The notes below the pieces were generated by a model. It saw only the letters and a list, made by a program, of their open reading frames with translations. It did not search any database and was not told the DNA's origin. Shown piece after piece: positions 36,181-46,441 of a stretch of DNA of 64,000 bases (positions are counted from its first letter, which is position 1; each line of letters starts with the position of its first letter). This DNA comes from Gaetbulibacter sp. S0825 (lineage in GTDB: Bacteria > Bacteroidota > Bacteroidia > Flavobacteriales > Flavobacteriaceae): assembly GCF_011777505.1 (NCBI RefSeq), contig NZ_JAATJT010000001.1, positions 1,575,666 through 1,639,665 of the forward strand. The letters are read 5' to 3'. Position numbers and translations under genes: made by a program.

Positions 36181-36702
36181 ATGATTATAGTTTTAATGGG
36201 ATATATGGCCTCTGGTAAGTCTTTTGTAGGAAAGGTTTTAGCAAAAAAAATAGGCTTTGATTTTATTGATCTTGATACTTATATTGAAAAAAGAGAAGGT
36301 AAAACTATAAATGATATTTTTGAATCTTCTGGAGAAATCCATTTTAGAAAAATTGAAACTAAGTATTTAAGGGAGGTTTTGGATTTAAAAACCAACATAG
36401 TTTTTTCTCTTGGAGGTGGAACTCCGTGTTATGGAAATAACTTGAGCATAATTAAAAGTGACTCTAAGGTAATTTCTTTCTATCTAAATACAACTATTGA
36501 TACAATTGTTTCTCGTCTTGAAAATGAAAAGTCTAAGCGCCCTTTGGTTGCAAGATTTAAGTCTAAGGATGAATTACAAGAGTTTATTGGTAAACATCTT
36601 TTTGAGCGAAGTTATTTTTACAATCAAGCCAATTTTGTAATAAAAAATGACAAAAATTTTGTTGATGATATCATCGAGGATATTATTGTAAAGCTATTTT
36701 AA
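36181..36702 (+). CDS. aroK: Shikimate kinase
   Basis: 173 aa kinase phosphorylating shikimate at O3 in aromatic amino acid synthesis. P-loop GYMASGKSFVGKVLA, shikimate site DLDTYIEKREGKTINDIFESSGEIHFRKIE and FSLGGGTPCY, then the lid KRPLVARF. The 3' end overlaps the convergent phosphoribosyltransferase gene by 9 bp with no terminator between. Confidence 0.94.
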   Translation: MIIVLMGYMASGKSFVGKVLAKKIGFDFIDLDTYIEKREGKTINDIFESSGEIHFRKIETKYLREVLDLKTNIVFSLGGGTPCYGNNLSIIKSDSKVISFYLNTTIDTIVSRLENEKSKRPLVARFKSKDELQEFIGKHLFERSYFYNQANFVIKNDKNFVDDIIEDIIVKLF

Positions 36703-37197
36703 AACAGCTTCAAACTCTTTTCCTATAAGATTAATTTCTACATGTTCGTGCAAAGAGGTAGATAGAGAAATGCCTTTAAAATCAGCTTTCACAGGATATT
36801 TTTTGTGATTTCTATTTATTAAAACAGCCGTTTTAAACTGTTTTAGAGGCACATTTAAAAAATGTTTTACGCCATAAATTAATGTGGTTCCAGAGTTTAA
36901 AACATCATCGATTAGCACTATGGATTTATTTGTATAATCTTCAGGCGAAATAGAGGTTTTTATTTCAGTTAGGGGATTTTTTTTATCTATAGTAACCTTG
37001 CACAATAATGGTTCAATATTTGATATTTTTTTAAGTGTAATCTTTAGTTTTTTAGCCAATATATATCCATTGCTTTCTATTCCAGCTAAAATCACTTCTT
37101 TTTCATCGACATTACATTCGTAGATTTGGTATGCAATACGTTTTATTTTATGATTGATTTCTTTATGCGATAGAATATTATTTTGTTCCAGTGCCAT
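36694..37197 (-). CDS. PyrR-like type I phosphoribosyltransferase
   Basis: 167 aa. PRPP-binding loop IVLIDDVLNSGTTL, followed by INRNHKKYPVKADFKGISLSTSLHEHVEINL, which strongly resembles PyrR (bifunctional pyr-operon attenuator and uracil phosphoribosyltransferase). The RNA-binding capacity cannot be judged from sequence, and no pyr genes are adjacent. Its ATG overlaps the stop of the methyltransferase gene upstream by one base, indicating coupled translation. Confidence 0.82.
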   Translation of the reverse strand: MALEQNNILSHKEINHKIKRIAYQIYECNVDEKEVILAGIESNGYILAKKLKITLKKISNIEPLLCKVTIDKKNPLTEIKTSISPEDYTNKSIVLIDDVLNSGTTLIYGVKHFLNVPLKQFKTAVLINRNHKKYPVKADFKGISLSTSLHEHVEINLIGKEFEAVLK

Positions 37198-37787
37198 TAG
37201 TGGTTATTTTTTTCAAAGATAAAAAACTGTTCTTTATGTTCTCTTGGTTTTATTGAGTTATATGATTTTTCCAATGTATTAATTTTGAAAACTGAAGAAA
37301 ATAAATTTAAATATTCAGTTTTACTTCCACCAAAAGGAGGTCCTTCTTTAGTTAGTTCAAAATTAAAAAGTAGTCCAACCAATTTTCCATTCTCCTCAAG
37401 TAATTCATTCATTTTATTGGAGTAGTTTTTTCTTAGATTTGGTTGTAAAGCACAAAAAAAAGTTTGTTCTATTATTAAATCAAAAGAATCTTTTAACTCA
37501 AAAAAATCTTTATTTATTAATTGTTCATTTGGAAAGTCAGTCAATCTCTTTTTTAAATTGATTAGTGGTTGATTAGCTATATCTAATACAAATACATTTT
37601 TAAACCCTTTTTTCCATAAATATTCAGCTTCATAACTATTACCAGCCCCAGGGATAAGTATTTTTAAATCTTTATTAGTTAATTGATCTATATACGTTTT
37701 TATAGGTAGAGAAACATGACCAACATCCCAACCAGTTTTATTTTCACGATAACGGTGTTCCCAAAAGCTTTTATTCAACTTCTTCAT
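37197..37787 (-). CDS. SAM-dependent methyltransferase, TPMT family
   Basis: 196 aa cytoplasmic Rossmann methyltransferase. FWEHRYRENKTGWDVGHVS at the N-terminus and the SAM motif ILIPGAGNSYEAEYLWKKGF are typical of the thiopurine S-methyltransferase family, followed by VLDIANQPL, QTFFCALQP, GKLVGLLFNF and GGPPFGG-like GPPFGGSK. The physiological substrate is unknown; family members methylate thiols or selenium/tellurium species. Overlaps the S4 gene upstream by 17 bp. Confidence 0.86.
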   Translation of the reverse strand: MKKLNKSFWEHRYRENKTGWDVGHVSLPIKTYIDQLTNKDLKILIPGAGNSYEAEYLWKKGFKNVFVLDIANQPLINLKKRLTDFPNEQLINKDFFELKDSFDLIIEQTFFCALQPNLRKNYSNKMNELLEENGKLVGLLFNFELTKEGPPFGGSKTEYLNLFSSVFKINTLEKSYNSIKPREHKEQFFIFEKNNH

Positions 37788-38154
37788 CAGTATCTTCTAA
37801 ATAATCTTCAATATTTCTTCTATCTTTTTTGGTTGGTCTACCAGTCCCTTTTTTTCTATAATAATCTTTAGAATATTTCAGTAATTCTTGGGCTTCAAAA
37901 GCTTCTCTAGGGGTTGTATCTGTCCTGTAAATATCTACTAATTTAGCTCCAACCCTATTAGGTGGAATATCATTAACTGTTAGTTTATAGTTGATTTGAT
38001 TTTTTCTAAGCTCGATAACATCAGTAGCATATACTTCTCGACTGGGCTTTACTATTTGGCCATTGACTTTAATATGCCCTTTTTTACAAGCAGTTGTTGC
38101 TATATTTCGGGTTTTATAATATCTAACACACCAAAGGTACTTGTCTATTCGCAT
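37771..38154 (-). CDS. S4-domain RNA-binding protein (Hsp15-like)
   Basis: 127 aa from the ATG at 38154. The S4 fold is MRIDKYLWCVRYYKTRNIATTACKKGHIKVNGQIVKPSREV, as in heat-shock protein Hsp15, which binds stalled 50S subunits with nascent chain. The basic middle (YRKKGTGRPTKKDRR) and acidic tail (EDYLEDTDEEVE) fit this group. The open frame runs on to 38232, but the extra residues are not S4-like and overlap the divergent gene. Confidence 0.87.
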   Translation of the reverse strand: MRIDKYLWCVRYYKTRNIATTACKKGHIKVNGQIVKPSREVYATDVIELRKNQINYKLTVNDIPPNRVGAKLVDIYRTDTTPREAFEAQELLKYSKDYYRKKGTGRPTKKDRRNIEDYLEDTDEEVE

Positions 38155-38233
38155 AAAAAATGTAAAAACTACGTTAATGTTATGATACAAAAATATTATA
38201 AAATTGTATCTTGCAGCACAAAAAATTAGCAAT

Positions 38234-39256
38234 ATGAAATTTAGATATTATTTATTAGCACTTTTAAGCTTGTCGCTAATGTTTAATGCATGTAATAAAT
38301 CTGAAGATGATGACCCTACAGAGCCCACTAATGTTGTTGACAGAGGTGAACAACAAATTATAGATAACGATTCTTTAATTGGTTATTTTCAAACACATTA
38401 TTTTAATTCTGGCTATTTTGTGAATAACCCAAACGCTTCCATGCATGACTTGATTATTACAAAACTTGAAGAAGGTGAGACTGTTCCAGATGACCATGTG
38501 CTTTTAATTGATAGTTTAGACCACATGAGAAGAACTACTGTTTTTTCTGAAACTGATTACGAATATTATGTTTTAAAATTGAATCAAGGCCCAGGGGATA
38601 CGCCAAATTTTTCAGATACGGTTAGATTAAATTATTCTGGTAACTTATTGGATGAAAGTGTATTTGATAATTCTATCAATCCTGTAGATTTTGACTTAAC
38701 TGGTTTAATTAGAGGATGGGCTTTAGCAATTCCAGAATTTAGCACATCGGAGTCGTTTGTCGAAAATGGTGATGGTACTGTAAGTTATTACAATCCTGGA
38801 ATAGGAGCAATGTTTTTGCCTTCCGGATTAGCTTATTTTTCTGGCGTAAGCCCTGGAATTCCAATATACTCACCTTTAGTTTTTAAGTTCGAATTATACC
38901 AAACAAGAGTGAATGACCACGATGGAGATGGAGTGCCTTCTTACCTAGAAGATATTGATGGTGATTTAAATGTTACCAATGATGATACAAATGCTAATAC
39001 TGTTGCTGATTATAATGACCCAGATGACGATGGTGATGGAGTGGCAACCTTTAACGAATTACAACAAAATGAATATACTGTAGATACTAATAATGGTGAA
39101 CTAGAACCTATTTTGGGAAGCAAGGAATTTGAATATTTTAGATCTGAAAGTAATGGAGTTATCACTATTAAAACTGTGACTTTAATGGATTCTAATAATG
39201 ATGGTATAGATGATTATTTACAAAAAGAAATTAAGATTGACTATTCGGAAGAATAG
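38234..39256 (+). CDS. FKBP-type peptidyl-prolyl isomerase lipoprotein with calcium-binding tail
   Basis: 340 aa from the ATG at 38234 (the frame opens at 38204). A lipoprotein signal (KFRYYLLALLSLSLMFNAC) is followed by a divergent FKBP domain (DTVRLNYSGNLLDESVFDNS, LIRGWALAIPEF, IPIYSPLVFKFELYQ) and then an Asp-rich, TSP3/EF-hand-like tail (DHDGDGVPSYLEDIDGD, DPDDDGDGVATFNELQ, DSNNDGIDDYLQ). The FKBP part resembles GldI-like proteins of gliding Bacteroidota, but with a tail. Probably a surface or periplasmic folding factor. Confidence 0.8.
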   Translation: MKFRYYLLALLSLSLMFNACNKSEDDDPTEPTNVVDRGEQQIIDNDSLIGYFQTHYFNSGYFVNNPNASMHDLIITKLEEGETVPDDHVLLIDSLDHMRRTTVFSETDYEYYVLKLNQGPGDTPNFSDTVRLNYSGNLLDESVFDNSINPVDFDLTGLIRGWALAIPEFSTSESFVENGDGTVSYYNPGIGAMFLPSGLAYFSGVSPGIPIYSPLVFKFELYQTRVNDHDGDGVPSYLEDIDGDLNVTNDDTNANTVADYNDPDDDGDGVATFNELQQNEYTVDTNNGELEPILGSKEFEYFRSESNGVITIKTVTLMDSNNDGIDDYLQKEIKIDYSEE

Positions 39257-39284
39257 TTTATAAAATTCACAAAATATTTTATTT

Positions 39285-39315
39285 AAAAAGCCGCTTCAAA
39301 TTGAAGCGGCTTTTT
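39285..39315. terminator. Bidirectional terminator
   Basis: 15-bp perfect stem (AAAAAGCCGCTTCAA / TTGAAGCGGCTTTTT) with a one-base centre, between two convergent genes. Confidence 0.9.
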
Positions 39316-39319
39316 AATT

Positions 39320-39904
39320 TTATAGAGCAATGGCCAAACTCAAAATTAATTGATCTGGTCTTGTATCTATTCTACTTGTACTAGCAAGTCCGTTGTTGTT
39401 GATAAACGTTGCCTCGTTATCGTTAAAGCCTCTTTCATAACGTAAATCTATACCAAAATTATTAAGGTTTAAACCGATTCCAAAATTAAGACCAACAGTA
39501 AAATCGTCCTTAACATTGTCAATTGCAATACCATCAAACTCTGTATCTAAAATGTATTGTAAGGATGGACCTCCAAATACAGATATTGGACCTAAAACTT
39601 TGACACCTACTAATAGAGGAGCATCAATTTTTTGCATGCTGAAATTGTCACTATCATACTCACTCTTTGTAGAAGTATAAACAAGTTCTGGTCTAAAATA
39701 AAGCTGATTACCTATTTTGCCAAATAAACCAATGTGGTATCCAATGTTTCGATCTGGATGTTTTGCGTTATCTCCAATAGATTCAAAATAGTCTCCATTT
39801 GCATTATAATTTAATCCTCCTTTAATTCCAAAAGAGGAACCATTTTGTGCAAATGCAAAAGTGCATGTGGTTGTTAGTGCTACTAATAAAATTAGTTTTT
39901 TCAT
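39320..39904 (-). CDS. Porin-family outer-membrane beta-barrel protein
   Basis: 194 aa from the ATG at 39904 with signal MKKLILLVALTTTCTFAFAQ. The eight-stranded barrel pattern (SFGIKGGLNYNANGDYF, QLYFRPELVYTSTKSEY, APLLVGVKVLGPISVFGGPS, LNFGIGLNLNNFGIDLRYERGF, DQLILSLAIAL) matches the PorT/OMP_b-brl-like family of Bacteroidota. The open frame starts at 39961, but the upstream part does not suit a signal peptide. Specific function unknown. Confidence 0.82.
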   Translation of the reverse strand: MKKLILLVALTTTCTFAFAQNGSSFGIKGGLNYNANGDYFESIGDNAKHPDRNIGYHIGLFGKIGNQLYFRPELVYTSTKSEYDSDNFSMQKIDAPLLVGVKVLGPISVFGGPSLQYILDTEFDGIAIDNVKDDFTVGLNFGIGLNLNNFGIDLRYERGFNDNEATFINNNGLASTSRIDTRPDQLILSLAIAL

Positions 39905-40048
39905 AATTGTTTTCGTTTTAAGATTTGAATGTGTATGTATCAAAAACGTTGCCAAATGCATATTATTTTTTAATGGTTAAATTAATTTATAAAAAAAAGG
40001 TTCTTTTAAATTAATAAAAGAACCTCTAGTAGAATATATTTTAGAGAC

Positions 40049-41002
40049 TTATTTTCTTGCTATAACTGCTTTCGATTTTTTTATAATTGCAGCACTATTA
40101 AGCCCGTACTTTTCCATTAACTGCGCAGGCGTTCCAGATTCTCCAAAAGTATCATTAGTCGCTACAAATTCTTGTGGTGCAGGATTGTTTAATGTTAAAA
40201 CTCTCGATACACTTTCACCTAATCCACCAAGGTAATTATGCTCTTCGGCAGTAACAACACATCCTGTTTTTGCAACAGACTTTAATATTGCTTCTTCATC
40301 CAAAGGTTTAATGGTGTGTATGTTAATGACCTCTGCAGAGATACCTTCTTCAAATAAAGCCTTTGACGCTTCAAGAGCTTCCCAAACCAAATGTCCAGTT
40401 GCAACAATCGTAACATCAGTACCTTCTGTCATTTTTATAGCTTTTCCAATTTCAAATTTTTGATCAGCAGGCGTAAAGATTGGAACTGATGGTCTTCCAA
40501 AACGTAAATAAACAGGTCCATTATGTTCTGCAATAGCAAGTGTGGCTGCTTTTGTTTGATTATAATCACAAGGATTAATAACGACCATACCTGGTAACAT
40601 TTTCATAAGACCAATATCTTCAAGAATTTGATGTGTTGCTCCATCTTCTCCTAGTGTTAAACCAGCATGTGAAGCACAAATTTTTACGTTTTTCCCAGAG
40701 TATGCTATGGATTGACGAATTTGGTCATAAACACGACCTGTGGAGAAGTTTGCAAAAGTTCCTGTAAAAGGAATTTTACCACCAATGGTTAAACCAGCTG
40801 CAATTCCCATCATATTTGCTTCAGCAATTCCAACTTGGAAAAAGCGCTCAGGATTTTCTTCAATGAATTTATCCATTTTAAGCGATCCAACTAAATCAGC
40901 ACATAGTGCTACTACGTTTGGATTTGTTCTTCCTAATTCTGCTAAACCAGCTCCAAAACCAGAGCGTGTGTCTTTTTTTTCTGTATATGTAAAAGTTTTC
41001 AT
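40049..41002 (-). CDS. Transketolase, C-terminal subunit
   Basis: 317 aa, pyrimidine-binding and C-terminal domains of a split transketolase (pentose phosphate pathway). [51 protein letters not shown] (catalytic Glu for TPP), [23 protein letters not shown], and a C-terminal [13 protein letters not shown]. It lies 16 nt after the N-terminal subunit gene, so the two are one transcriptional unit. Confidence 0.93.
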   Translation of the reverse strand: MKTFTYTEKKDTRSGFGAGLAELGRTNPNVVALCADLVGSLKMDKFIEENPERFFQVGIAEANMMGIAAGLTIGGKIPFTGTFANFSTGRVYDQIRQSIAYSGKNVKICASHAGLTLGEDGATHQILEDIGLMKMLPGMVVINPCDYNQTKAATLAIAEHNGPVYLRFGRPSVPIFTPADQKFEIGKAIKMTEGTDVTIVATGHLVWEALEASKALFEEGISAEVINIHTIKPLDEEAILKSVAKTGCVVTAEEHNYLGGLGESVSRVLTLNNPAPQEFVATNDTFGESGTPAQLMEKYGLNSAAIIKKSKAVIARK

Positions 41003-41018
41003 TCTCTTGTTTATTGAA

Positions 41019-41864
41019 TTAGTAATCGCCTAAAGTTTCTGGGTTTTGTTCTAATGCAGATGCTAACTGCTCATCGTTTGGTGCTTTACCATGCCATGCA
41101 TGTGTATGCATCATAAAATCAACACCATTACCCATCATGGTTTCTAATAATACACAAACTGGTTTTCCTTGTCCAGTTTTAGATTTAGCTTCAGCCATTC
41201 CTTTTAAAATAGCATCAATATCATTTCCTTCTTTTATCTCCACAACTACCCAATCAAAAGCTTCAAATTTAGCCTTTACATCTCCCATGGCTAATACATC
41301 ATCAGTAGCGCCATCAATCTGCTTACCATTTAAATCAACAGTAGCAATTAAATTATCAACTTTTTTTGCTGAAGCATACATAATGGCTTCCCAGTTTTGA
41401 CCTTCTTGTAACTCACCATCACCATGTAAACTATAAATTAAATGACTGTCATTATTTAATTTTTTTGCTTGAGCTGCTCCAATAGCGACAGACATTCCTT
41501 GACCTAAAGAGCCAGAAGCAATTCTAATCCCTGGTAAACCTTCGTGAGTTGTTGGATGGCCTTGTAATCTAGAATTAATAAGCCTAAATGTGTTTAATTC
41601 ATCAACTGGAAAATAACCAGATCTAGCTAATACGCTATAATATATTGGTGAAATATGACCGTTAGAAAGGAAGAAAAGGTCTTCACCAATTCCATCCATA
41701 TCAAATCCTTCATTTCTATCCATAATTTCATTATAGAGTGCTACAAAAAATTCGGCGCAACCAAGAGAACCTCCTGGGTGTCCAGAATTCACCTTGTGTA
41801 CCATTCTTAAAATATCTCTTCGAACCTGTGTGGTTAAGTCTTTTAAATGTTGTGTGCTTGGCAT
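41019..41864 (-). CDS. Transketolase, N-terminal subunit
   Basis: 281 aa TPP-pyrophosphate-binding domain. [54 protein letters not shown] and the TPP/Mg motif [13 protein letters not shown] to DLNGKQIDG are all present. Works only with the next gene product. Divergent from tgt. Confidence 0.93.
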   Translation of the reverse strand: MPSTQHLKDLTTQVRRDILRMVHKVNSGHPGGSLGCAEFFVALYNEIMDRNEGFDMDGIGEDLFFLSNGHISPIYYSVLARSGYFPVDELNTFRLINSRLQGHPTTHEGLPGIRIASGSLGQGMSVAIGAAQAKKLNNDSHLIYSLHGDGELQEGQNWEAIMYASAKKVDNLIATVDLNGKQIDGATDDVLAMGDVKAKFEAFDWVVVEIKEGNDIDAILKGMAEAKSKTGQGKPVCVLLETMMGNGVDFMMHTHAWHGKAPNDEQLASALEQNPETLGDY

Positions 41865-42008
41865 GTTAAGTGAGTTACTTTTTTAAGGCGCAAAAATAGG
41901 TTTTTAGAGGGTTTAAAAAAAGCGAAATGGTTTCATTGTTAAAAAGCCATTGGTATTGTTAATAAGTTAATTTAATAACAATTATATCTGTTAGAAATTT
42001 GAGTTAAT

Positions 42009-42016
42009 TATCTTTG
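42009..42016 (+). promoter_or_regulatory. -7 box for tgt
   Basis: TATCTTTG matches TAnnTTTG, 21 nt before the tgt ATG. Confidence 0.5.
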
Positions 42017-42037
42017 CTCGCTGATACATATAAGTGA

Positions 42038-43168
42038 ATGATTTTTGATTTAAAAGGAAAAGATCCTCAAAGTAAAGCTAGAGCTGGAAAGATAATAACA
42101 GATCATGGTGTTATTGAAACACCAATTTTTATGCCTGTAGGTACAGTAGCATCTGTTAAAGGTGTACATCAAAGAGAATTAAAAAATGATATTAACCCAG
42201 ATATTATACTTGGTAATACCTATCATTTATATTTAAGACCTCAAACACCCATTTTAGAGAAAGCAGGTGGCTTACACAAGTTTATGAATTGGGATAGAAA
42301 CATTCTAACCGATTCAGGTGGTTATCAAGTTTACTCCCTTTCAGCAAATAGAAAAATAAAAGAAGAAGGTGTAAAGTTTAAGAGCCATATTGACGGAAGT
42401 TACCATACGTTCACACCTGAAAATGTCATGGAAATACAGCGAACTATTGGCGCTGATATAATAATGGCTTTTGACGAGTGTACACCATACCCTTGTGATT
42501 ATAATTACGCAAAACGCTCGATGCACATGACACATCGTTGGTTGGATAGGTGTATTAATCATTTAGAGAAAACACCTTTAAAATATGATTATAACCAAGC
42601 ATTTTTTCCAATAGTCCAAGGAAGTACATATAAGGATTTAAGAAAGCAGTCAGCTGAGTATATTGCTAACTCTGGAGCAGTAGGAAACGCTATTGGAGGA
42701 CTCTCAGTTGGAGAGCCTTCCGAAGAAATGTATGCAATGACCGATGTGGTTTGCAGCATACTTCCTGAAGATAAACCACGTTATTTAATGGGAGTGGGTA
42801 CGCCAATTAATATTTTAGAAAATATTGCTTTAGGTGTCGATATGTTTGATTGTGTTATGCCAACTCGAAATGCTAGAAATGGAATGCTTTTTACAGCACA
42901 TGGCACTATTAATATTAAAAACAAAAAGTGGGAAGATGATTTTTCACCTGTTGATGATATGGGAATAACATTTGTAGATACAGATTATACAAAGGCGTAT
43001 TTAAAGCATCTCTTTAGTGTTAACGAAAGATTAGGAGCGCAAATAGCCACGATTCATAATCTTGGTTTTTATTTATGGTTGGTACGTGAGGCTAGAAAAC
43101 ATATATTAGCAGGAGATTTTAGAGAGTGGAAAGACAAAATGGTAAAACAAATGGATAAGCGTTTGTAA
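42038..43168 (+). CDS. tgt: Queuine tRNA-ribosyltransferase
   Basis: 376 aa TIM-barrel enzyme that exchanges G34 for preQ1 in tRNAs with GUN anticodons. Hallmarks: PIFMPVGTVASVKGV, GNTYHLYLRPQ, ILTDSGGYQVYSLSANRKI (active-site Asp), AFDECTPYP, GGLSVGEPSEEMY, GVDMFDCVMPTRNARNG. One zinc-site Cys normally found in the C-terminal CxCxxC region is not obvious: the segment INIKNKKWEDDFSPVDDMG has no Cys, so the zinc site looks altered. First gene of a tgt-permease-transporter run. Confidence 0.94.
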   Translation: MIFDLKGKDPQSKARAGKIITDHGVIETPIFMPVGTVASVKGVHQRELKNDINPDIILGNTYHLYLRPQTPILEKAGGLHKFMNWDRNILTDSGGYQVYSLSANRKIKEEGVKFKSHIDGSYHTFTPENVMEIQRTIGADIIMAFDECTPYPCDYNYAKRSMHMTHRWLDRCINHLEKTPLKYDYNQAFFPIVQGSTYKDLRKQSAEYIANSGAVGNAIGGLSVGEPSEEMYAMTDVVCSILPEDKPRYLMGVGTPINILENIALGVDMFDCVMPTRNARNGMLFTAHGTINIKNKKWEDDFSPVDDMGITFVDTDYTKAYLKHLFSVNERLGAQIATIHNLGFYLWLVREARKHILAGDFREWKDKMVKQMDKRL

Positions 43169-43172
43169 CTTG

Positions 43173-44249
43173 ATGAAGATACTTGATTGGTACATATTAA
43201 AACGCTATTTAGTAACATTTTTAATGATGCTACTCTTGTTTATTCCTATTGGAATTACAGTACATTTATCTGAAAAAATAGATAAAATACTAGCTAATAA
43301 TGTACCATTTCCTGAGGTGGCTCAATATTTTTTAGACTTTACTATTTATTTCGCAAACCTATTATTTCCTTTATTTCTTTTTTTATCGGTTATATTTTTT
43401 ACATCTAAACTAGCTAACAATACAGAGGTTGTTGCCTTTTTAAGTTCAGGCGTGTCTTTTTCTAGGTTTTTAAGACCTTATATTATAGGCTCTGTTATTG
43501 TAGCAATTTTTGCACTTGTATTAGGAATGTATTTAGCACCAAATGCTAGTAAAGGGTTTAATCAATTTTACTATGACTATTTAAGCGGTAATAAAAAAGC
43601 TGTAGATGACCAACAACTCTTTAGACAAATAAACGAGAATGATGTTATTTATGTGAAGTCGTTTGATGCAAAAAATAATAGTGGAACAAACTTTACTTTT
43701 GAGCATTTTGAAGATAATAAGCTCATCTATAAAATTGAAGCTGCAAATATTAATTTTAATGAAAGAGATAGTATTTATAGGTTGAGACAGTATAAAAAAA
43801 GAATTATTGGTGAAAATGATGATATATTAATTAATCAAATAAGAAAGGATACCTTATTTGCTTTTGATTTAGAAGATTTAATGCCAGTAAAGTACATTGC
43901 TGAAACGCTTAGTTACGGTGAGTTAACTTCTTTTATCGAAAAAGAAGAATCTCGTGGTTCATCTAATATTGGGAGATACAAAGTTGTTCTTTATAAAAAG
44001 TGGAGTTTACCAGTATCTATTTTTATTCTCACAATTATTGCAGTAGCAGTCTCTTCTAAGAAACGAAGAGGAGGAATGGGAGTTAATCTTGCTTTCGGAA
44101 TTTTTATTGCTATGATATATGTCTTTTTTGATAAAGTATTTGGTGTTATGGCTGAACAGTCTAATTTTTCGCCAGCCATAGCTGTGTGGTTCCCTAACAT
44201 ACTTTTTGGTATTTTAGCAATCTATTTGCTATATAATGCTAAACGATAA
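43173..44249 (+). CDS. LptF/LptG-family LPS export permease
   Basis: 358 aa from the ATG at 43173; a TTG one codon earlier is less likely. Membrane helices lie at about residues 13-33, 58-85, 100-120 and three near the C-terminus (SLPVSIFILTIIAVAVSS, GVNLAFGIFIAMIYVFF, AVWFPNILFGILAIYLLY), with a beta-jellyroll periplasmic domain between. It starts with LDWYILKRYLVTFLMMLL, typical of the family. Part of the transenvelope LPS transport machine with LptB; partners are not adjacent. Confidence 0.92.
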   Translation: MKILDWYILKRYLVTFLMMLLLFIPIGITVHLSEKIDKILANNVPFPEVAQYFLDFTIYFANLLFPLFLFLSVIFFTSKLANNTEVVAFLSSGVSFSRFLRPYIIGSVIVAIFALVLGMYLAPNASKGFNQFYYDYLSGNKKAVDDQQLFRQINENDVIYVKSFDAKNNSGTNFTFEHFEDNKLIYKIEAANINFNERDSIYRLRQYKKRIIGENDDILINQIRKDTLFAFDLEDLMPVKYIAETLSYGELTSFIEKEESRGSSNIGRYKVVLYKKWSLPVSIFILTIIAVAVSSKKRRGGMGVNLAFGIFIAMIYVFFDKVFGVMAEQSNFSPAIAVWFPNILFGILAIYLLYNAKR

Positions 44250-45135
44250 GCTTAAAAATTATTTACACTTACACTTTCTTGTTTTTATAGCTGGGTTTAC
44301 AGCAATTTTAGGAGAATTAATTACTATAGGTTCAATTCCTATTGTCTGGTTTAGGATGTTAATTGCTGCTATAATAATGCTTATCTACTTCAAGTTTAAG
44401 CGCATTAATTTTGTAGTTGATTTTAAGATTATTTTTAAGTTTTTTATAGCAGGAACAATTATAGCCTTACATTGGATTACTTTTTTCGAATCAATTGAGC
44501 AATCTAACATATCTATTGCATTAGCAATGTTTTCTACTGGTGCTTTTTTTACTTCGTTTATTGAACCTTTATTTTTTAAGAGAAGACTAATTTGGTACGA
44601 AATACTATTTGGAGTAATAGTAGTTTTGGGTGTTTGGTTAATTACTAGAACAGAATTGAAATACTTGAATGGCATTTTACTAGGTATTTCTTCTGCTTTT
44701 TTCATATCCCTATTTTCTGTAATTAATGGTCAGTTTGTAAAAAAATATAGTGCTTCAGTTATTTCATTTTATGAGTTTATTGGTGGTGTACTAATAATAT
44801 CGTTATTCACTATTTTTTTTAAAGACGGATTTAATGTGGAGTTCTTCAATCTTAGTAATTCAGATTGGTTATATATTGTCATTCTTGGGTCTATTTGTAC
44901 CGCTTATGCGTTTATTGCTGTCGTTCATATCATGAAATATATAAGTCCATATACTGTAGTGCTTTCATATAATTTAGAACCTATTTACGGTATCATTTTG
45001 GCTATTATTCTTTTTCCAATAAAAGAAAAAATGAGTCTAGAGTTTTATATTGGTGCTTTTTTAATATTTAGTGTCGTAATACTCAACGGTATACTAAAAA
45101 ATTCTAAGTCATTAAAAAGGCGTATCACCTCATAA
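44236..45135 (+). CDS. EamA/DMT-family transporter
   Basis: 299 aa with ten predicted membrane helices in two EamA repeats (GFTAILGELITIGSIPIVWFRM; GILLGISSAFFISLFSVINGQFVKKYSA). Substrate unknown; the family exports or imports metabolites. It overlaps the end of the LptF/G gene by 14 bp, so it is co-transcribed with tgt and the permease. Confidence 0.9.
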   Translation: MLNDKLKNYLHLHFLVFIAGFTAILGELITIGSIPIVWFRMLIAAIIMLIYFKFKRINFVVDFKIIFKFFIAGTIIALHWITFFESIEQSNISIALAMFSTGAFFTSFIEPLFFKRRLIWYEILFGVIVVLGVWLITRTELKYLNGILLGISSAFFISLFSVINGQFVKKYSASVISFYEFIGGVLIISLFTIFFKDGFNVEFFNLSNSDWLYIVILGSICTAYAFIAVVHIMKYISPYTVVLSYNLEPIYGIILAIILFPIKEKMSLEFYIGAFLIFSVVILNGILKNSKSLKRRITS

Positions 45136-45219
45136 GCGTGGTTATTTGACGTATAATAACTCGTAAAATTCAAAATTTTATTTCGTTTTATTTTTAATTT
45201 CAAAACAAAATAAAATATG

Positions 45220-45227
45220 TAATTTTG
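45220..45227 (+). promoter_or_regulatory. -7 box for accA
   Basis: TAATTTTG matches TAnnTTTG, 27 nt before the accA ATG. Confidence 0.45.
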
Positions 45228-45254
45228 CAATCTAACTAACAAACTTAAATTTCT

Positions 45255-46208
45255 ATGGAATATTTAGAATTTGAGCTCCCAATAAAGGAGTTGGAAGAAC
45301 AACTACAAAAGTGCCAACTCATAGGTGAAGAGAGTGATGTTGATGTTACAGAAACCTGTAAGCAAATTGAAAAAAAACTAGCCGAGGCAAAAAAAGATAT
45401 TTATAAAAATCTTTCAGCTTGGCAACGTGTTCAATTATCTAGACACCCAAATAGACCCTATACTTTAGATTACATTAGAGCAATTTGTGGTGATACATTC
45501 TTAGAATTGCATGGAGACAGAAATGTGAAGGACGATAAAGCTATGGTTGGTGGTCTTGGTAAAATAGGTGACCAAACATATATGTTTATTGGGCAACAAA
45601 AAGGGTATAATACCAAAACTAGACAATATAGAAACTTTGGAATGGCAAACCCTGAAGGCTACAGAAAAGCATTGCGTTTAATGAAATCTGCCGAAAAATT
45701 TGGTATTCCTGTAGTAACACTTATAGATACACCAGGTGCTTATCCAGGATTGGAAGCAGAAGAACGCGGACAAGGAGAAGCTATTGCAAGAAATATTTTA
45801 GAAATGACTCGCTTAAAAGCACCAATTATATGTGTCGTTATTGGTGAAGGAGCTTCTGGTGGAGCTTTGGGTATTGGTGTTGGAGATAAAATATTAATGC
45901 TAGAAAACACATGGTACTCAGTAATTTCTCCCGAAAATTGCTCTTCTATTTTGTGGAGAAGTTGGGAGTTTAAAGAACAAGCAGCTGAGGCATTAAAATT
46001 AACAGCCAAAGATGGAAAACGCTTAAAAGTTATTGATGAAATTATTAAAGAACCTCTTGGAGGTGCTCATAAAGATAGAGAAGCAACTTTTCTAGCAGTT
46101 CGTGAAGCTATTGCAAAATCTTATGACCAATTTAAAAACTTATCACCAAAAGAATTGGTAAAACAACGTATGGACAAGTATTCTCAAATGGGTGTTTACA
46201 AAGACTAA
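45255..46208 (+). CDS. accA: Acetyl-CoA carboxylase carboxyltransferase, alpha subunit
   Basis: 317 aa. Transfers the carboxyl group from biotin carrier protein to acetyl-CoA, giving malonyl-CoA for fatty acid synthesis, together with AccD. Typical segments are [70 protein letters not shown] and [19 protein letters not shown]. Full length, followed by a terminator. Confidence 0.97.
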   Translation: MEYLEFELPIKELEEQLQKCQLIGEESDVDVTETCKQIEKKLAEAKKDIYKNLSAWQRVQLSRHPNRPYTLDYIRAICGDTFLELHGDRNVKDDKAMVGGLGKIGDQTYMFIGQQKGYNTKTRQYRNFGMANPEGYRKALRLMKSAEKFGIPVVTLIDTPGAYPGLEAEERGQGEAIARNILEMTRLKAPIICVVIGEGASGGALGIGVGDKILMLENTWYSVISPENCSSILWRSWEFKEQAAEALKLTAKDGKRLKVIDEIIKEPLGGAHKDREATFLAVREAIAKSYDQFKNLSPKELVKQRMDKYSQMGVYKD

Positions 46209-46231
46209 GCCCTTATTAATCATAGAATAAT

Positions 46232-46263
46232 AAAAAACCGAAGTTTCTCACTTCGGTTTTTTT
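46232..46263 (+). terminator. Terminator after accA
   Basis: AAAAACCGAAG / CTTCGGTTTTT stem with a small loop and T-run. Confidence 0.87.
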
Positions 46264-46441
46264 ACCACTATTAACAATATTTAAAACTTATTAACAGTTA
46301 AAATGTTGACTTGTAGTGAACAATGTTGTAACTTAAATAACTGAACAAGCTCACAATTTGGTTACTTTCGCTTTAGTAAATCAATTGCTTAATTAATCCA
46401 AAAATGAGTGTTTAATAAACCTCAAAACAACAGAAAAATAA

